Below are positions 1-12,343 of a stretch of DNA of 64,000 nucleotides, piece after piece. Each line of letters opens with the position of its first letter. The stretch's first letter is position 1. A program made the translations under genes and the position numbers. Under the pieces are notes generated by a model that worked only from the letters and a program-made list of their open reading frames with translations, was not told the origin of the DNA and ran no database searches. The stretch comes from Todiramphus chloris collaris (lineage: Eukaryota > Chordata > Aves > Coraciiformes > Alcedinidae): NCBI GenBank assembly GCA_025345505.1, contig JANVCC010000018.1, forward strand, positions 60,536,199-60,600,198, written 5' to 3'.

Positions 1-2230
1 ATTCAATACCTACTTTATTAAAATCTTGCCAGATACTTAGATCATCTTTACCATCAAAATTGCTGCTATAAAGCTGAAGCCCCTTGGAATAATGACTGTG
101 ACACGACGTTTTAAAATCCCTCAAGTAGTTAATTATGTTCCTGGAGAGCTGGGGTAATAACAAGAATACTCTGAGTTGTAATAAAAATGTAAGAAGATTT
201 TTAGAAGGGTATAAATCCGTCTTTAACTACAGTCTGTTTTGAATTACCAAAGTCAATAGGGAAAGGGAGAAGGGGAGCAGAAATGAGATAACGCATGCGA
301 AGCAATAACAGAGGAAATATAAACCACATGTAAGCTAGGCTGTGAAAATACAGCAACATATTCACCTTCAAAAAACTTGTGAACACATTTCCATGGAGAG
401 CAGAAATAAGTGTAATCAGTAGTTGGTCACTTGGGGCCTAGCACACATAGCTTTAGCCCCCTATGGATGAGCCCAAGGCAGGGCATTACCCCTACACCAC
501 CAGGACAAGGTGGAAAAGGATCATGGGTGACTGAGAGTGATGGTATCAGGAGTGCATGGCAGTTAACCTCCAGGCAGGTTATCCACACCTAGATTCAGGC
601 GCAGCACAGCACAGCATGGTATGTTTTCCACATATGTGGTATTCAGCATCTCTGACAAAGGCAGGCGCTCTGCGGCTGGCAGGGGCTTTCTCATGTAGCT
701 TCTGCCACCACATGGGAGCTGCACACAGATGTTTCCCGCCCTGTTGCAAGAGGGGATGAGACCTCACATTGCAGCAGGAAGCTGCACAGGACAAGTCTGT
801 GAAAACACACAGTTCCTCTGGAGCAATTGCCACCAGGTAATCATATATAAAAACTTCATACACATTTTGGCATTTAGTATGTGCAGGTACCAAGCAATGG
901 CTGGGGTTCTTGATGCTGAAAACTAAAGGCCATTACTTTTTAGTTTGTGACAGCTGGGTACTCTTTAAGAAAGGAAAATAGAGCTCAGCCAACTGGTGAC
1001 ATGAGCTTGTGCAGCAATTTTTATGATCCTGCTCTATTTGTCTGACATTTAAAAAATAGCTATATCATAAAGAAGTATCCTGGGTGCTACTCCTTACCCT
1101 CTGCTTTCTAGGAACCCCACTGCATGGATGAGTTCCTGTTGTCACTTCATACAAATCATGATTTCTCTTCCTGGGCCTATGACTCCCATACAAAAGAAGC
1201 TTCTTTTATCGCTACTTAAAAATAAGGAGCACTAACAAAATGCTCTAATCAAAGTGATTTATTCATCAGCAGAATGATTTTTGCATGTTGCTACTTTGTA
1301 TGTGAGAACTATTACACAAGGAGAGAGATTGTGAATAGACTTAGTGTTTACATAGTACCAAAGTATAAGGTTGCTCCTTGTCACCAAAACAGCACTGAAC
1401 CCTCATGATACGCTAACATGTGCGTGGTAGCTGATGACACATCATTGCTGCCTACATTAGCACAGCAAAGATGCTTTGTTCTCTGATGTCATGAGTTTCA
1501 AATCCCAGCTGGGGATTTACTGACTAAGCCACAGTGAGCTGCTGTGAGTTCCCTCCCAGAAGGAGAGGAGGAACACAATAGCAAGGTTTTCTCCTTTCCA
1601 TTTTGCCTCAGAAGTACTGCTAAGCACAGGGAGTTATTTCCCTGTTGGTACCAAAATATTACTACAGTTCTCGCTGACAAGAGCTACATACATCCGTCAG
1701 TGGAGAAAAGGCTCATTAACCACCCCAGGACAAAAGCATAATAGTAATTCCTCTGAATTCAGATATATAAAACACAGATGAGATCTTCACTCAGATAAAA
1801 TTAGAAACTTCAACACCATCCTACCACATATGGGAGCTAGTAATTGCTCAGCATTTCTCTATAGCAGTCCACTTGTTCCCCTGCACAAATGTAGAAGAAT
1901 TCCAGTTTTACTGTCAGGGAGCACTTCTTAAATTCCTCTCGTGTTTTTGCAACTTCTTGTATTTTAGTAACAGTACAACATGTATTATGTGTGGAAGATG
2001 CTAGAAGGCTCATATAAGCCTTATATAGACACACAGAAAACTATTTTTTCAGCCTTCTTCACTGTGAGACGTGGGTAGTACAAGTGTATCACCAGAGCCA
2101 CAGCTAATGAACCTCTCAGGAGATTCTTCGTGCTCAGGACGAAAACAGAAGAGTACAGAGGCCTGGACTCTTGGGGTTACTGTTGGTTGTGACCTTTCTA
2201 AACAATGATCCCAAAGCATCACACAATGGT
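1..2230. other. AT-rich unique DNA, no gene seen
   Basis: No recognisable exon, RNA gene or transposable element. Open frames are at most about 100 codons, occur on both strands over the same bases (for example around 0.56-0.93 kb and 1.5-1.7 kb) and resemble no protein family I know, so I treat them as chance frames. A few runs near 1.49-1.57 kb vaguely recall a reversed MIR tail but are too short to call. Confidence 0.6.
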
Positions 2231-2395
2231 TGAAGAATTAGCCTCACAGCATTCCTAGAAAGCAAGGATTGTTACTTCATTGTTAAAGAAGTGGAAACTT
2301 TGTCACAGAGAGGTTGTGACTTGTACATGGTCACACAGGAAGGCGTCAGAAAGAGGAAAAAGGAGGTCTAACCAGTGACTTCAGTTCTTCATATT
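2231..2395 (+). repeat. MIR/CORE-SINE-like remnant
   Basis: The order of short blocks matches the 3' half of MIR-type SINEs: a 'cctcacagca' block, then an 'agaagtggaaact' block, then 'cacagagaggttgtgacttg', then 'ggtcacacaggaag', at roughly 2250-2350. These correspond to the MIR segments that read like 'gaggaaactgaggcacagagagg' and 'ggtcacacag'. The copy is old and diverged. It would be a tRNA-derived, non-autonomous element mobilised by L2-type LINE machinery (family knowledge). The boundaries are approximate and the 5' tRNA-like part is not visible. Confidence 0.6.
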
Positions 2396-5300
2396 TTCCT
2401 CTTAGTTATTCACTGCATTATCTTCCTATATTTTCCTGATTTTCTGCACTTCCTATATACCAACTCATCCCAGAGAAGTGCTTTAAAGCTTCATCTGTAT
2501 ATGGACAACATGTGGAGATACCTGGATGGAAAGAATAACACATTCTTATTGCTCTTGTCAAGAAGTGTAGGCTGAAGTGAGGTGGAACCCAAGTCAGGCA
2601 GGGTTTGCAAAAGTCTAATGTCCCAGGGGGGTGGCAAGAGAGTGAGTACCAGCCTGGTTTTTCCTCCTACAGCAACAATTCACTACCAGAATCACATCAC
2701 AAAAGCAGTGCAAAGAAGGGAAAAGTGCATGCTGGTGGAGGAAAATGGTCTTTAAGCAATCTCAGAGAGTGAAAGTATTCAAAATCATATGAATCCTATG
2801 TGCTGTCACATCTCTTCTCTCTGAGTGAGGACTAGATGTGAGTCAAAAGGATAAATCTCCATCCTGAACCATGGGACTGGACAGGTCTGAAAAAACGCTA
2901 AAGCTAATGGTGGATATGAAAAAAGACCAGTCACTGAAAGGAAGAAGAATCAGCAGGGAAGACTGACAAATCTGGGAGAAGATAAGGCCTCAAGGACAGT
3001 GTGAGAGAACTAAGGAAAAATAATAAGCAAGAATTAAAAAAAAAGATTATAATTGTTCTAGTGATTGCACATGTCCACAAAAATCAGTCAGAAAAACTGA
3101 AAAGCAAGATTGAAAAGTGTTTTTTCAGTCCTAACTCTAGAAAAAACAATGAGTACTTATTTCTTCAGATCACAAGGAGAAAGAAGATTTTTCTGTTGCA
3201 GAGATTGCAGCACATCAGATGAGGGGTTTATGAAAGTTCAAACACACCCAAAATCTGTCAGCTTCCTAACTACCCATTTTGGATCTAAGTGCACAGCAGG
3301 CTAGATGTACAAGCAGGGGTGTTGCAGGAAAAGTAACTAATGGTTGTGTTTAAAATAGCACCGACCCTTCCTATCTTACTGGCATTGACTACAGGGACAG
3401 GCACACCCACTCAGGCCTGCTTTGCACTTCAAGCATTTTACTGGTCCAACTATTTTGATTAGAGATTTGATTTCATTCTAACTGGAATTACTACGGCAGC
3501 AAAAGACCTCAGGTAGAGGCCACTGTACAGACATATAAATATGACCATCTGCATGGACATTCAACATCCCTTTCAATTTCCATATGGAGTCAGGCAAAGC
3601 AGTATAAAATGATTATTCTGTTCTAAAAAGAGAAGAGGCAGAATTGTTCCCAACTTGAACTGAATCACAAAAAAAATGTATTTATGGCCTTCTCCACTCC
3701 ATGAATTTTCCTGCAAGCTCAGCAGAACCAAGTACCCATTGCATTTATGGACAGCCAACAGCAGCTGTCCTAACTCCTGCCAACACAGGCCTTTGGGTTT
3801 TCTTCCCTCTTCAGATCTTCCACCTGCAGCAGAGGCAGTGGACCAGGAGCAGCAACAGCCAATATTTGTTCCTGTGTGTAGTGTTGTCTTGGTCTTAGCA
3901 CATGTGGACAAGGCTTTCATTAAAGAGACCAAGCCAAGCTGCACTCACACTCTGCAGAAGTCATGTGGGGAGGACATTTGAGAGGAGGGATGTGGGAGGG
4001 TGGGGGGAGTGATGCAGAGCTCATCTCTGCCCAGCTCCGAGGATGAATGCTGAGAGAGACCCTGTTCTGTGTTCCTCCTACTTTGTTGTAATGGCCTGGC
4101 AGGAAAAAAGCACCAGTGCCTGAATGAAAAAATATGTTCACATCTCTTTAATCCGTCGCCAACTAAATCCCAATCATAATCAGCCGCCAACACTATACAT
4201 AATTAAAGGGTTTATTTTTGTGTTACAAAATCACTCCATAATTATGTAGTGTTTGTGCAGTGCAGCATTTCTGTGTGTATGTTTGAAGAAGTGAGGGACC
4301 TCCTCTTTTCTCCATTTCTTACTATATCACCTACATTTTCCTTTCTGCCCCACACCATTAACTTCCTCCCTTCCTCCCCTCTACCATACAATCAGCTTCA
4401 TTAAGACACTTTTTTTTAATTAAAAAAAAAAAGAAAAACAGATGAGACTACTTGTGAAGCACCCTCAGAAACACCAAGCAAGGTGTCTCACAAGACACCG
4501 TTTTTGCTCTGTCACCTTTCTCATATGGGATCCATTGAAATAAAAAGTAATGATGTGAAATTGGGTTCAGAGCCAGGGGAATCTTTTCCACAGATTTGTT
4601 ATTTTGCTGTCAAACAGTTACATAACTGTTAACTAGAACTCCTTTATATCATTATAGACAGAGAGATAGACAGGAGTGATTGAATTTCAGTGTGATAGGA
4701 GAGTCCTGCAGGTTCTCTCTCCTGCTCATTCAGTTCCTAAAGAATGTTGGCAGAAGGATGAGTTCATGCTACCAAACAGAGAAATTGAAGCTGTGGAAAA
4801 AAAAGAAAGCAACAAACATCTACAAAATTTAGAAATGAAAGGACTATCACACATAGATCTCAATAGCTGGCTGTACTTACACAATCCTTAAATGAAACTT
4901 GTGTTAAAGTCTTTTGCAAAACAGATACTAGTGATGTTTGGTTTATGTTTGCCCAATATGCTTTATAAAGCTGTCCATTAAGATTCTTGGATTATTTATC
5001 CCAGGCATTAATAAAATTTTTTAAATGAGACATTTGAGTTTATCTAGAACACTAGTAAAATACTAAACCAGAAAGGGCAACAGTAAATAAAAGATAAGAG
5101 CATTTGATTTTAGATATGCATTTGATAACAACTTAACTTGAATTCCAAAGAAAAACAAAACAGAAAAAGATATGCACGTACATATCTTCTGATCTTTAAA
5201 GATACCAGTCCTGGTTCATTATACTGTCATATATGTGCTTACTTTCCTTTTGGACTTAACAATGAACTACAAAGTTACTATGAAACTGCACATCACTGAT

Positions 5301-7029
5301 TTGTTTGCTGCTATCAAGCCTGACAGGAGACATTGGGATACAGAGTGTTTGTGATTTTTCGTTTAAAATGTTCTTACTCTTTTAGCCCATGTGTCTTCTC
5401 ACATTTTTTTATATTCAATTCATATATAATTAATTTTATTAGTGAGAAGCATGCAAAATTGTCATACGCAAGGACAGAAATTATTTGTTTACAAAATCTT
5501 TTTAAAAAGAGTAATTTAAATTTGACTTAGTAAAGTATTAAGTGTTTCTTATCTACTAGCAATAATATTATTCTTATCAAGTTATTCAGTCATTAAGACA
5601 ACTCAGAAGTAGCTTACCTCTGTGTTATCTATTATTATGGTTATAACTGTTATTTATTAGTATTGCAGCTATAATGTGGTCCCTAGGGACACCCTATAAC
5701 TGAGGTTACCACTTTTGATAGTTTAATCACTTGAAGCTTTTTTGACACAAAACAATATAATTACCTAATTAACAGGAAAGATATTTCAGTATTTAATATT
5801 TCACTTTGACAAAAAGCAATAGAAGTGTCCCTCATTTTACATACTTTTCTGTGGTGGGAGTAAGGCAGTGGTAAAGGAACCCCTCTAAAATCAAATAGTT
5901 CTACAAGTGTCCTCCACAGAATGCCGGAATGCGGCAGAGAAACCCATTGCTGGACCAAGGAGTACTTATTGTGGGAACATTCCTCTGCTGCTCCTGATGC
6001 ACACACATGCTTCAGTGAACGTCAGTGAGGTCAGCTGGGACCCCAGCTAATGGTTATATGGCAACTATTTCCTGTGATCGTGTCATTTCTGTGACACAGC
6101 TGTAATTTCAACCCAGGAGAGTTTTCCCAGGCCCTCTTCATTTCATGAACAGAAAAACAAGATGAACTATGAAACTGTTGGCTGCTCTTCTGCCAGAACT
6201 CTCTAATTTTCACGCTTTTTGACGTTGTCTGTCCACAGGCTTTAAGAAGCTTAGCTAAGAACAGTCATTGTCAAAATAAGTATCTATAGATATGCTTCTG
6301 ATGTTGTGCTTTTAATGCAAGAGTACAGTTATGCTATGCACAGTGCTTATTTCATGTAATGCTCTTACACCATAAGTCAAAAAATGTGTGGAGAGCAGCA
6401 ACATTTATCTAAACATGTGCTAGAAATGCTGCATATTAACTGAGATCATTGAATAACATGATTATGAAAGCTAATCTTTCAGCTGCGATAGAAAAGAGAC
6501 ATGTCGGTGAATACATTTTACCCCTTTATCTTGCCATTTCACTCATTGCTTTTCCCTTATGAATGACCCTTTATGACCATTTTTGCTTGACTCTTTGAAT
6601 CAGTATTTGCCTGAATGCAAAGTGGATGATAAAAATTACCAACATACAAAAAGCTATCTGCTTTAGTGTTACTGGTGTGACAAGATACAGAATATCAGAG
6701 AATCAAGCTTTTCAGTCTTGCTTACTAGATAAGAAAGGCTGGCTTTTCATAGGAAAACCTGTTTTACCAGCTCTACTACACCTTCTCCCTTCTTTCTACA
6801 TTATCTCTATTTAGCTAAATTGACTATTGAAGAGAATCTGGTCAAATAAAACAGACCGACAGAAACCCTTGAATATTACTTGCATCTGAATTTAATTTAC
6901 TCTGGCCAGCTGAGCAGGTTTATCTAGTTAGGAAGCAGGAAAAGCACCACTTCTTACACAACCAAGCAAGACTAAAGAACATGGCTCACATGCAAAGGAT
7001 GTGCAGTGAGTCTATTCATTACTATTTTA
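2396..7029. other. Unique non-coding DNA
   Basis: No supported gene. Contents are A/T runs (for example 4411-4437), a C/T-rich patch near 4.3 kb and short unlinked open frames. The opposed frames at 3573-3981 (123 codons on the minus strand, 101 on the plus strand) overlap each other and have no recognisable domain. The block near 4.15-4.26 kb has moderately complex AT-rich sequence that could be a conserved non-coding element, but this cannot be judged from one genome. Confidence 0.55.
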
Positions 7030-7145
7030 GCAGCACCTGGAGGCATCAGTCAGTTCTGCGACCCTGATGTGCTATACAAACACTGAGTAAAAGGCACCTG
7101 CTTGCAAGAGCTTATGGCCTAATTAGAAAAGAGAGGCAAGCCAAG
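7030..7145 (+). repeat. Old dispersed repeat, sauropsid SINE-like 5' part
   Basis: The stretch with 'agcacctggaggc', then 'atgtgctatacaaacac', then 'agagcttatggcctaa' follows the block order of an old reptile and bird repeat, known to me as 'tagcacctagaggcc', 'gtgctaggcactgtacaaacac', 'agagcttacaatctaa'. That repeat often precedes a MIR-like 3' domain in turtles and crocodiles. Only this 5' portion is visible here. The family name is uncertain, and the call rests on block order recalled from memory. Confidence 0.4.
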
Positions 7146-8926
7146 ATACAAGGCTACACACAAAATACAATGTAAGTGCAAGTCTCTAGTTATATTTAAT
7201 TCCCAGTGACTGCAGACCTGGGTGAGGAAATGTTGTAAATGTTGTAAGTGAAGGCCATTCTCCTAGGATCCTACAGCTAAATATAAAGCTGCAGAGAGCT
7301 CTGCTCCTGAAACATCACAGCACAGATACTAGTATCTTTGTCGTGGATAGTCTATTCTGTTGTTCTTTTGGATAATACTGTCCTCTTAAAACTCCAGTTT
7401 GTTAACCATGTGTGTGCAAGCAAACAGCACACCCCCACCTCTACTTCAAAACTTTTTATCAGGGCTGCCACCAGCAAAAAAATATTAGATCTGCCAGTAC
7501 AGATCAGCCCATATATATCATGAATTCCAGAACATTAAAAGAGGTCTGAACAGCCATATGATTGCCAGAGGTGCCTGCCACAAAAAAACCCCAATGAAAT
7601 AATAACCATGTCCATCAAAGACTAGGTCAATAACCTTCTGCTTGCCATGAGCTCACATCACTCTTCAACTAAATATATTTATATATTCTTTAAAATCAGA
7701 TGCTGGTTGAACATATGATCCAAATACAGCACATCAAAGTGCCACCTTAAATTTTACATGCCCATAGACTTCCCGTCACCAAAGCAGAGGAAACTGTCTC
7801 TTGGGAATGCACGTATTTTCTGCAGAGTACAGGTCTTGCTCTTCTAGTGCCTAGGTCATACACAATGTTCAGATTTAGTTAACCTACCCATACTAGAGGG
7901 AAGACACTGTGAAATACCAGTGTGAGCATTCACAGTCAAGGAAAAAAAAATTGCTTCAGTTCAAGCTGCACAACAAATGACTGTTGCCAAAAAAAGGACA
8001 AGGGAAAGGTTTAGCTGGTTACTCATCAAGGCCCCAGTGTAATTATACAGTGGGATCTCGCTGTGTTATTATGTCTTTATTAAATTGAGTTTAGTTTTGT
8101 GCTGTTGGATAAGACACAAATTCATAGGTATAACAGCAGAATTAAATTATGACATTAAATTATGTAAATATAAATAATAATAAAATTGTAGTGTTATTGC
8201 TTCTGTTACCAAATTCATGACCTTGCTCTCTGTTGCCTGTTTTCCTTGCTGCCTAAACTGCATAGCTCTTTCTTGGGGTATTCTTCAGTGATATTTCAAG
8301 CATTCTCTTTAGGCCAAAAAGACAAAAACTCATCCTCTCTGTGAAGCTCTGCAATTAATAGGTGTAACTTCTCAAACTCCAACTTCTGGTTTTTTTGAAG
8401 GACATGACAAATTGCAGCGGGCAAAGATGCTGAGATGGCACTAAACCTGTGGCTGAGTCTTGCTGTCTTGAGTGTCACATGCTGTCTCTAAACAGAATTG
8501 TTTACACAGTAACAGCAGCTGAGATGTGAAACTCAGATTAGATGACTGATCATTTTGAGGGATTTTTCTTCTGGGAATGGCATCTGAAGGCCTGATATGA
8601 AAAACAAAAAAGAAATCTGGAGAAAAATTAGAATAAAATGTTGATGCAGTGTTTTTTCCCTCTGAATGAAAACAGTGGGAAAAATGTTTCAACTCTTCAC
8701 TACTACAGGTGAAGTATATAAAGATCAGAGCAGAAATTATTATCAGAATATAAAGGTCCAACTCTGGTTAGAGAAGTTACAAGGAGAGTCTTGTATTATG
8801 CAGGCATTATAAAGATTATTTTATTGCATAAATTGTTTCATTTCTGTCCTATTTGTATACATAATGCCTAATTTTGCTTCCAGCTACAGCATTTTACCTA
8901 TGATGATGAAGTAATGTGTACATACA
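7146..8926. other. Unique non-coding DNA
   Basis: No gene or transposable element recognised. There are short A runs near 7.94 kb and AT-rich sequence at 8.13-8.19 kb. The minus-strand frame at 8441-8761 (106 codons) has no recognisable motif and no splice or promoter context. Confidence 0.55.
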
Positions 8927-9030
8927 TAATGACTACTAGAGAGTCTGGAATTATACCAGTATTATTCTCAGAATTTTTTAGGACCTAATGACTACTAGAA
9001 AGTCTGGAATTATATAAGTATTATTCTTAA
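8927..9030. repeat. 59-bp tandem duplication, two diverged copies
   Basis: The block starting 'taatgactactaga' at 8927 recurs at 8986. Both copies continue through 'gtctggaattata' and 'gtattattct'. The copies differ by a few substitutions and the second is truncated near 9030. The offset is 59 bases. This looks like a single local duplication rather than a satellite. Confidence 0.85.
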
Positions 9031-11754
9031 ACTTTAAGAATGGTCTGAGTAAATTACACTAAAAATATATACACAGAGATATCCTTTTCCAGATTTTTTT
9101 TTCTAGAAGTATATTTTTTCTCTGTATTCATTATATCATCGACTACTTATGAAGACTATGGCTATAACTTTCTTTTACAGTTATAAATTAACAATATTGA
9201 TGCCTTCTATCTGCAACACTTAAATTTTCCTGTGGTTCAGAGATATATCAGCAAGCAAACGTACCCATATGCACCTTACATTGCAGTATATCTTTACTAT
9301 TGCATGTATTTGTCTTTATGTAGTGGGAAAAAATTTAAACACATCTGTGTATATACCCACAGGATAAGCAGTATCTTCCACTTGCTAACTGAATTACACC
9401 TAAGATATTCCTTGGTCATAAGCAAAGAAATAAATAAAGTTTCCTTTCTTTGACCAGCTATTTCCTTTTTCCTCACATTTTTGTTTCTGTAGTTATTTTT
9501 ACCTTTGTGAGATTTTTTGAGAAGGTAGTCGTTGCCCTGAATTTACAATTATTCCATATATTCCACCTCTAAGTACCTCAGACAGACAACTATTGAAAGA
9601 AGAAACAGGATAGAGCTGCTAAATATTCAAAGAACTATAAAGGAGCCCCATTCAACCCAACTGGGAAGCTGTTCTGAGCAGAAAAAAATTACATACAGGG
9701 AACTGAAGGACAGAAAACATATGGTGAAGATCCTCCAAGACACTTGGTTACCTCAAATCATTACTCTGGGCAAAACTCAAGCAAGATAATTCAGTTGCTT
9801 TGATGAGGAATGTATCTTCTCAAACTAGCTCTTAAAAGGGAGTCTTCTTTTCTCCCTTAATGCTTACGTAAAAGAGGAAGAAAGCTTAATCCCACTATGA
9901 TGCAACTTGAAAGGGGAGCTGGTGTGCTGAGCTGGCCAGAACATGCTGATCTTCTTCACAGAGATCTTGTTCTGGGATGATGTCAAGACACTCTCTGCCT
10001 TATGATCTCAGTGTTCAGCTTGTAATCATGTATTGTCAGATTCACAGTCATGTTTACTGAGGGATTGAACAAATGTGGGTGATGTTGTTTAAAAGAAAGT
10101 CACAGCATAACAACTGAGAACTAGGATTTCCCAAATACATGAACAAGCCAGGATGGAGCCTGGACATGATGCGGGACAGATATAGTCAATGGATCATGTT
10201 CATGACTAGTCACCAAGATTTGGTCTTCAAGGACAAGCAACTCCTTTGCTTGGGAGGTGAGTTTAAAAGCATTTGACATACTAGTTGATTTGTGAAAATG
10301 AAAGACACAAACAAAAGATTTGAGTGAACAGCTCAGACAGGGAGATTAATTTCGCTCTAATTCAAAAATATCTTAACATGGTGTCTTGTTCAGCAATGAG
10401 GAAATAGATAGTAGAAAACGTGATACCTAATTTAGAAAAAGAGGAGGAATGCAAAAGCATAACAAAAAAACTGTGTAGACATTTCTCCATGCACTACATT
10501 ATCAAAGACTAATGGTATATGGTACATGTATCAGTGTCTGGGGACTGTGATTTCCCCTCATCTCCTGGGATCTGCCCACCCCATGTCATATAATACCCAC
10601 TGGTTATATACATCCATGCTGCATGAGAGGATGGTGGCCATTTCATCATGTGCACATCTTCCAAAAAGAACAAATTTGCAGCTGAACTGTCCCTGTCATA
10701 CTTTGAACAAGCCTTTAAAGAAAATATTGGCATCTTGTCCTTCTTAAGTTATTGTTGTGTCCTGTTTTCTTGGTATTTTTTCAGAGCAGGGACATATTGA
10801 GGACCAGAGCTCATGCAGTCATTCTTAGCGGAATCAACCACTGGACTCTGTGCAAACACTGCAGATGAGCTGTAATTTTTTTGCTTTGTTTGCAAAACAG
10901 GGCTCTGATTTTAAATGGGACAAAGAATGAGGGCCACAAATAACAGACAGCAAAACTAATGAAGGGAAAGACCAGTGAAAGTTGACAAAATAATTAAATA
11001 TTAAGGTTATGTGATGATAGAGTTACAAGTTAAGTGCTCATTTTAAAGTATGCTTGAATTCCCTGTAATCTTAGATTTCAGTGTTCAAAGGTCTGCCTGT
11101 GTCACTGAGTTAAATGGCAAAAGGATGGAGGATACACCAGAGGAAGGGAAAAATGAAACACTTTGGTACAACTCAGGGCAGAGTGACAGGAAAAAACAGA
11201 GGGAGGAAGCATAAAAGTATGGGACCGATATAATGGGAGAAGGAGAGACCATCAGTACATGCAGCCACAAGCATATGGTGAGGGCAATAGTATTCACACT
11301 TGCAGGAGCATGAAATGACAGTTACCACTGTTGATGTAAGATCTTCATAAGTTCTGCAGCAAAAAGATTGCCCAAATGCTGCTGCCTGGGAGCCATGGCA
11401 GGGTAATACTGTGCTGAGGGAAGCTACACTTAGAGATGATCCTACTGATCATGAACTCCATGAGGGAATGTGGCAGGCCAAGCTAACCCTGAAGCTCTGC
11501 TCCAGGACTTCCAGTGCAACTGCAGGTTCATGTCGGGTGAGCAGAGGGCTGGGGAACAAGGCGAAGAGATTGCATCTACAGAATTATTTATTATACTCTG
11601 AAGTTATAAACAAACATGTGAGAGCAAGTGCATTCCAAACTGAAGTGCATTTGTCATTATTGTTATCAATAATGACTAAAATAATTGTGTTTCTAATAAG
11701 AGTGCAAATCTCAGAAAAAAAAAATCCTGAAAACATGAGAATATTATAATCAAT
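9031..11754. other. Unique non-coding DNA
   Basis: AT-rich sequence without recognisable genes or repeats. Frames of 70-75 codons on both strands near 10.5-10.75 kb overlap each other and look like chance. The 112-codon plus-strand frame at 11411-11749 ends just before the MIR-like element and matches nothing known to me. Confidence 0.55.
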
Positions 11755-11915
11755 TTAGCTTCACACAAACCCTGTGAAGTAGGCACCCTTATCTGCACAT
11801 TACACAGGAGGAAACTTTGGTATGGAGAGATTGCAGTTTGCCCAGGGCCAGGCAGGAAGCCCAGGGAACAGATGAATAGGGCTCCAAGCTCCTGAATTCT
11901 AGTCCTCTCCTTCAA
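11755..11915 (+). repeat. MIR-like SINE remnant
   Basis: 'accctgtgaagtaggca' (about 11769), then 'cttatctgcacattacacaggaggaaac', then 'gagagattgcagtttgcccagggcca', then 'aggaagcccagg', then 'ctcctgaattctagt' reproduce the full 3' MIR order: 'accctgtgaggtaggta', 'ttatccccattttacagatgaggaaac', 'agagaggttaagtgacttgcccaaggtca', 'cagagctgggattcgaaccc', 'ctcctgactc'. This is the clearest MIR-like copy in the window. It is diverged and lacks the tRNA-like head. It lies immediately upstream of a CR1 3' end. Confidence 0.7.
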
Positions 11916-11934
11916 TCACAAGATGATTTTTCCT

Positions 11935-12343
11935 TTCCTTCGCTTTCTTCGGCTGAGAGAGCTGGGTCTCTTTAGCCTGGAGAAGAGGAGGCTTAGGGGG
12001 GATCTCATTAATGTCTATAAATATATAAAGGGTGAGTGTAGGGAGGATGGAGCCAGATTCTTCTCGGTGTCATTCAATGTTAGGGCAAGGGGCAATGGGA
12101 GCAAGTTGGAAAATAGGAGGTTTAGGATAAACATAAGAAAAAACTTTTTTACAGTAAGGGTGACAGAACACTGGAACAGGCTGCCCAGGGGGGTTGTGGA
12201 GTCTCCTTCTCTGGAGGTGTTCAAAACCCTCCTGGACACGTTTCTGTGTGACTTATTATAGGTGATCCTGCTCTGGCAGGGGGGTTGGACTAGATGATCT
12301 TTCTTGGTCCCTTCCAACCCCTAACAATCTATGAATCTATGAT
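11935..12343 (+). mobile_element. CR1 LINE, 3' end (5'-truncated)
   Basis: The plus strand encodes the extreme C-terminus of CR1 ORF2 in one open frame (from about 11940 to 12261): '[19 protein letters not shown]', '[16 protein letters not shown]' and '[10 protein letters not shown]' are hallmark CR1 tail segments. A short 3' UTR follows ('tggactagatgatctttctt', 'cccttccaacccc'), and the element ends in a diverged octamer tail ('atctatgaatctatga' near 12328-12343). CR1 is the dominant avian non-LTR retrotransposon, and 5' truncation is normal for it. The open frame here is only the last tenth of ORF2, so the copy cannot move by itself. The intact tail frame suggests modest age. Confidence 0.95.

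Noticed and set aside
1495..1570. Reversed MIR-like words ('caaatcccagctggggattt')
   Set aside because: Too short and the following blocks do not match.
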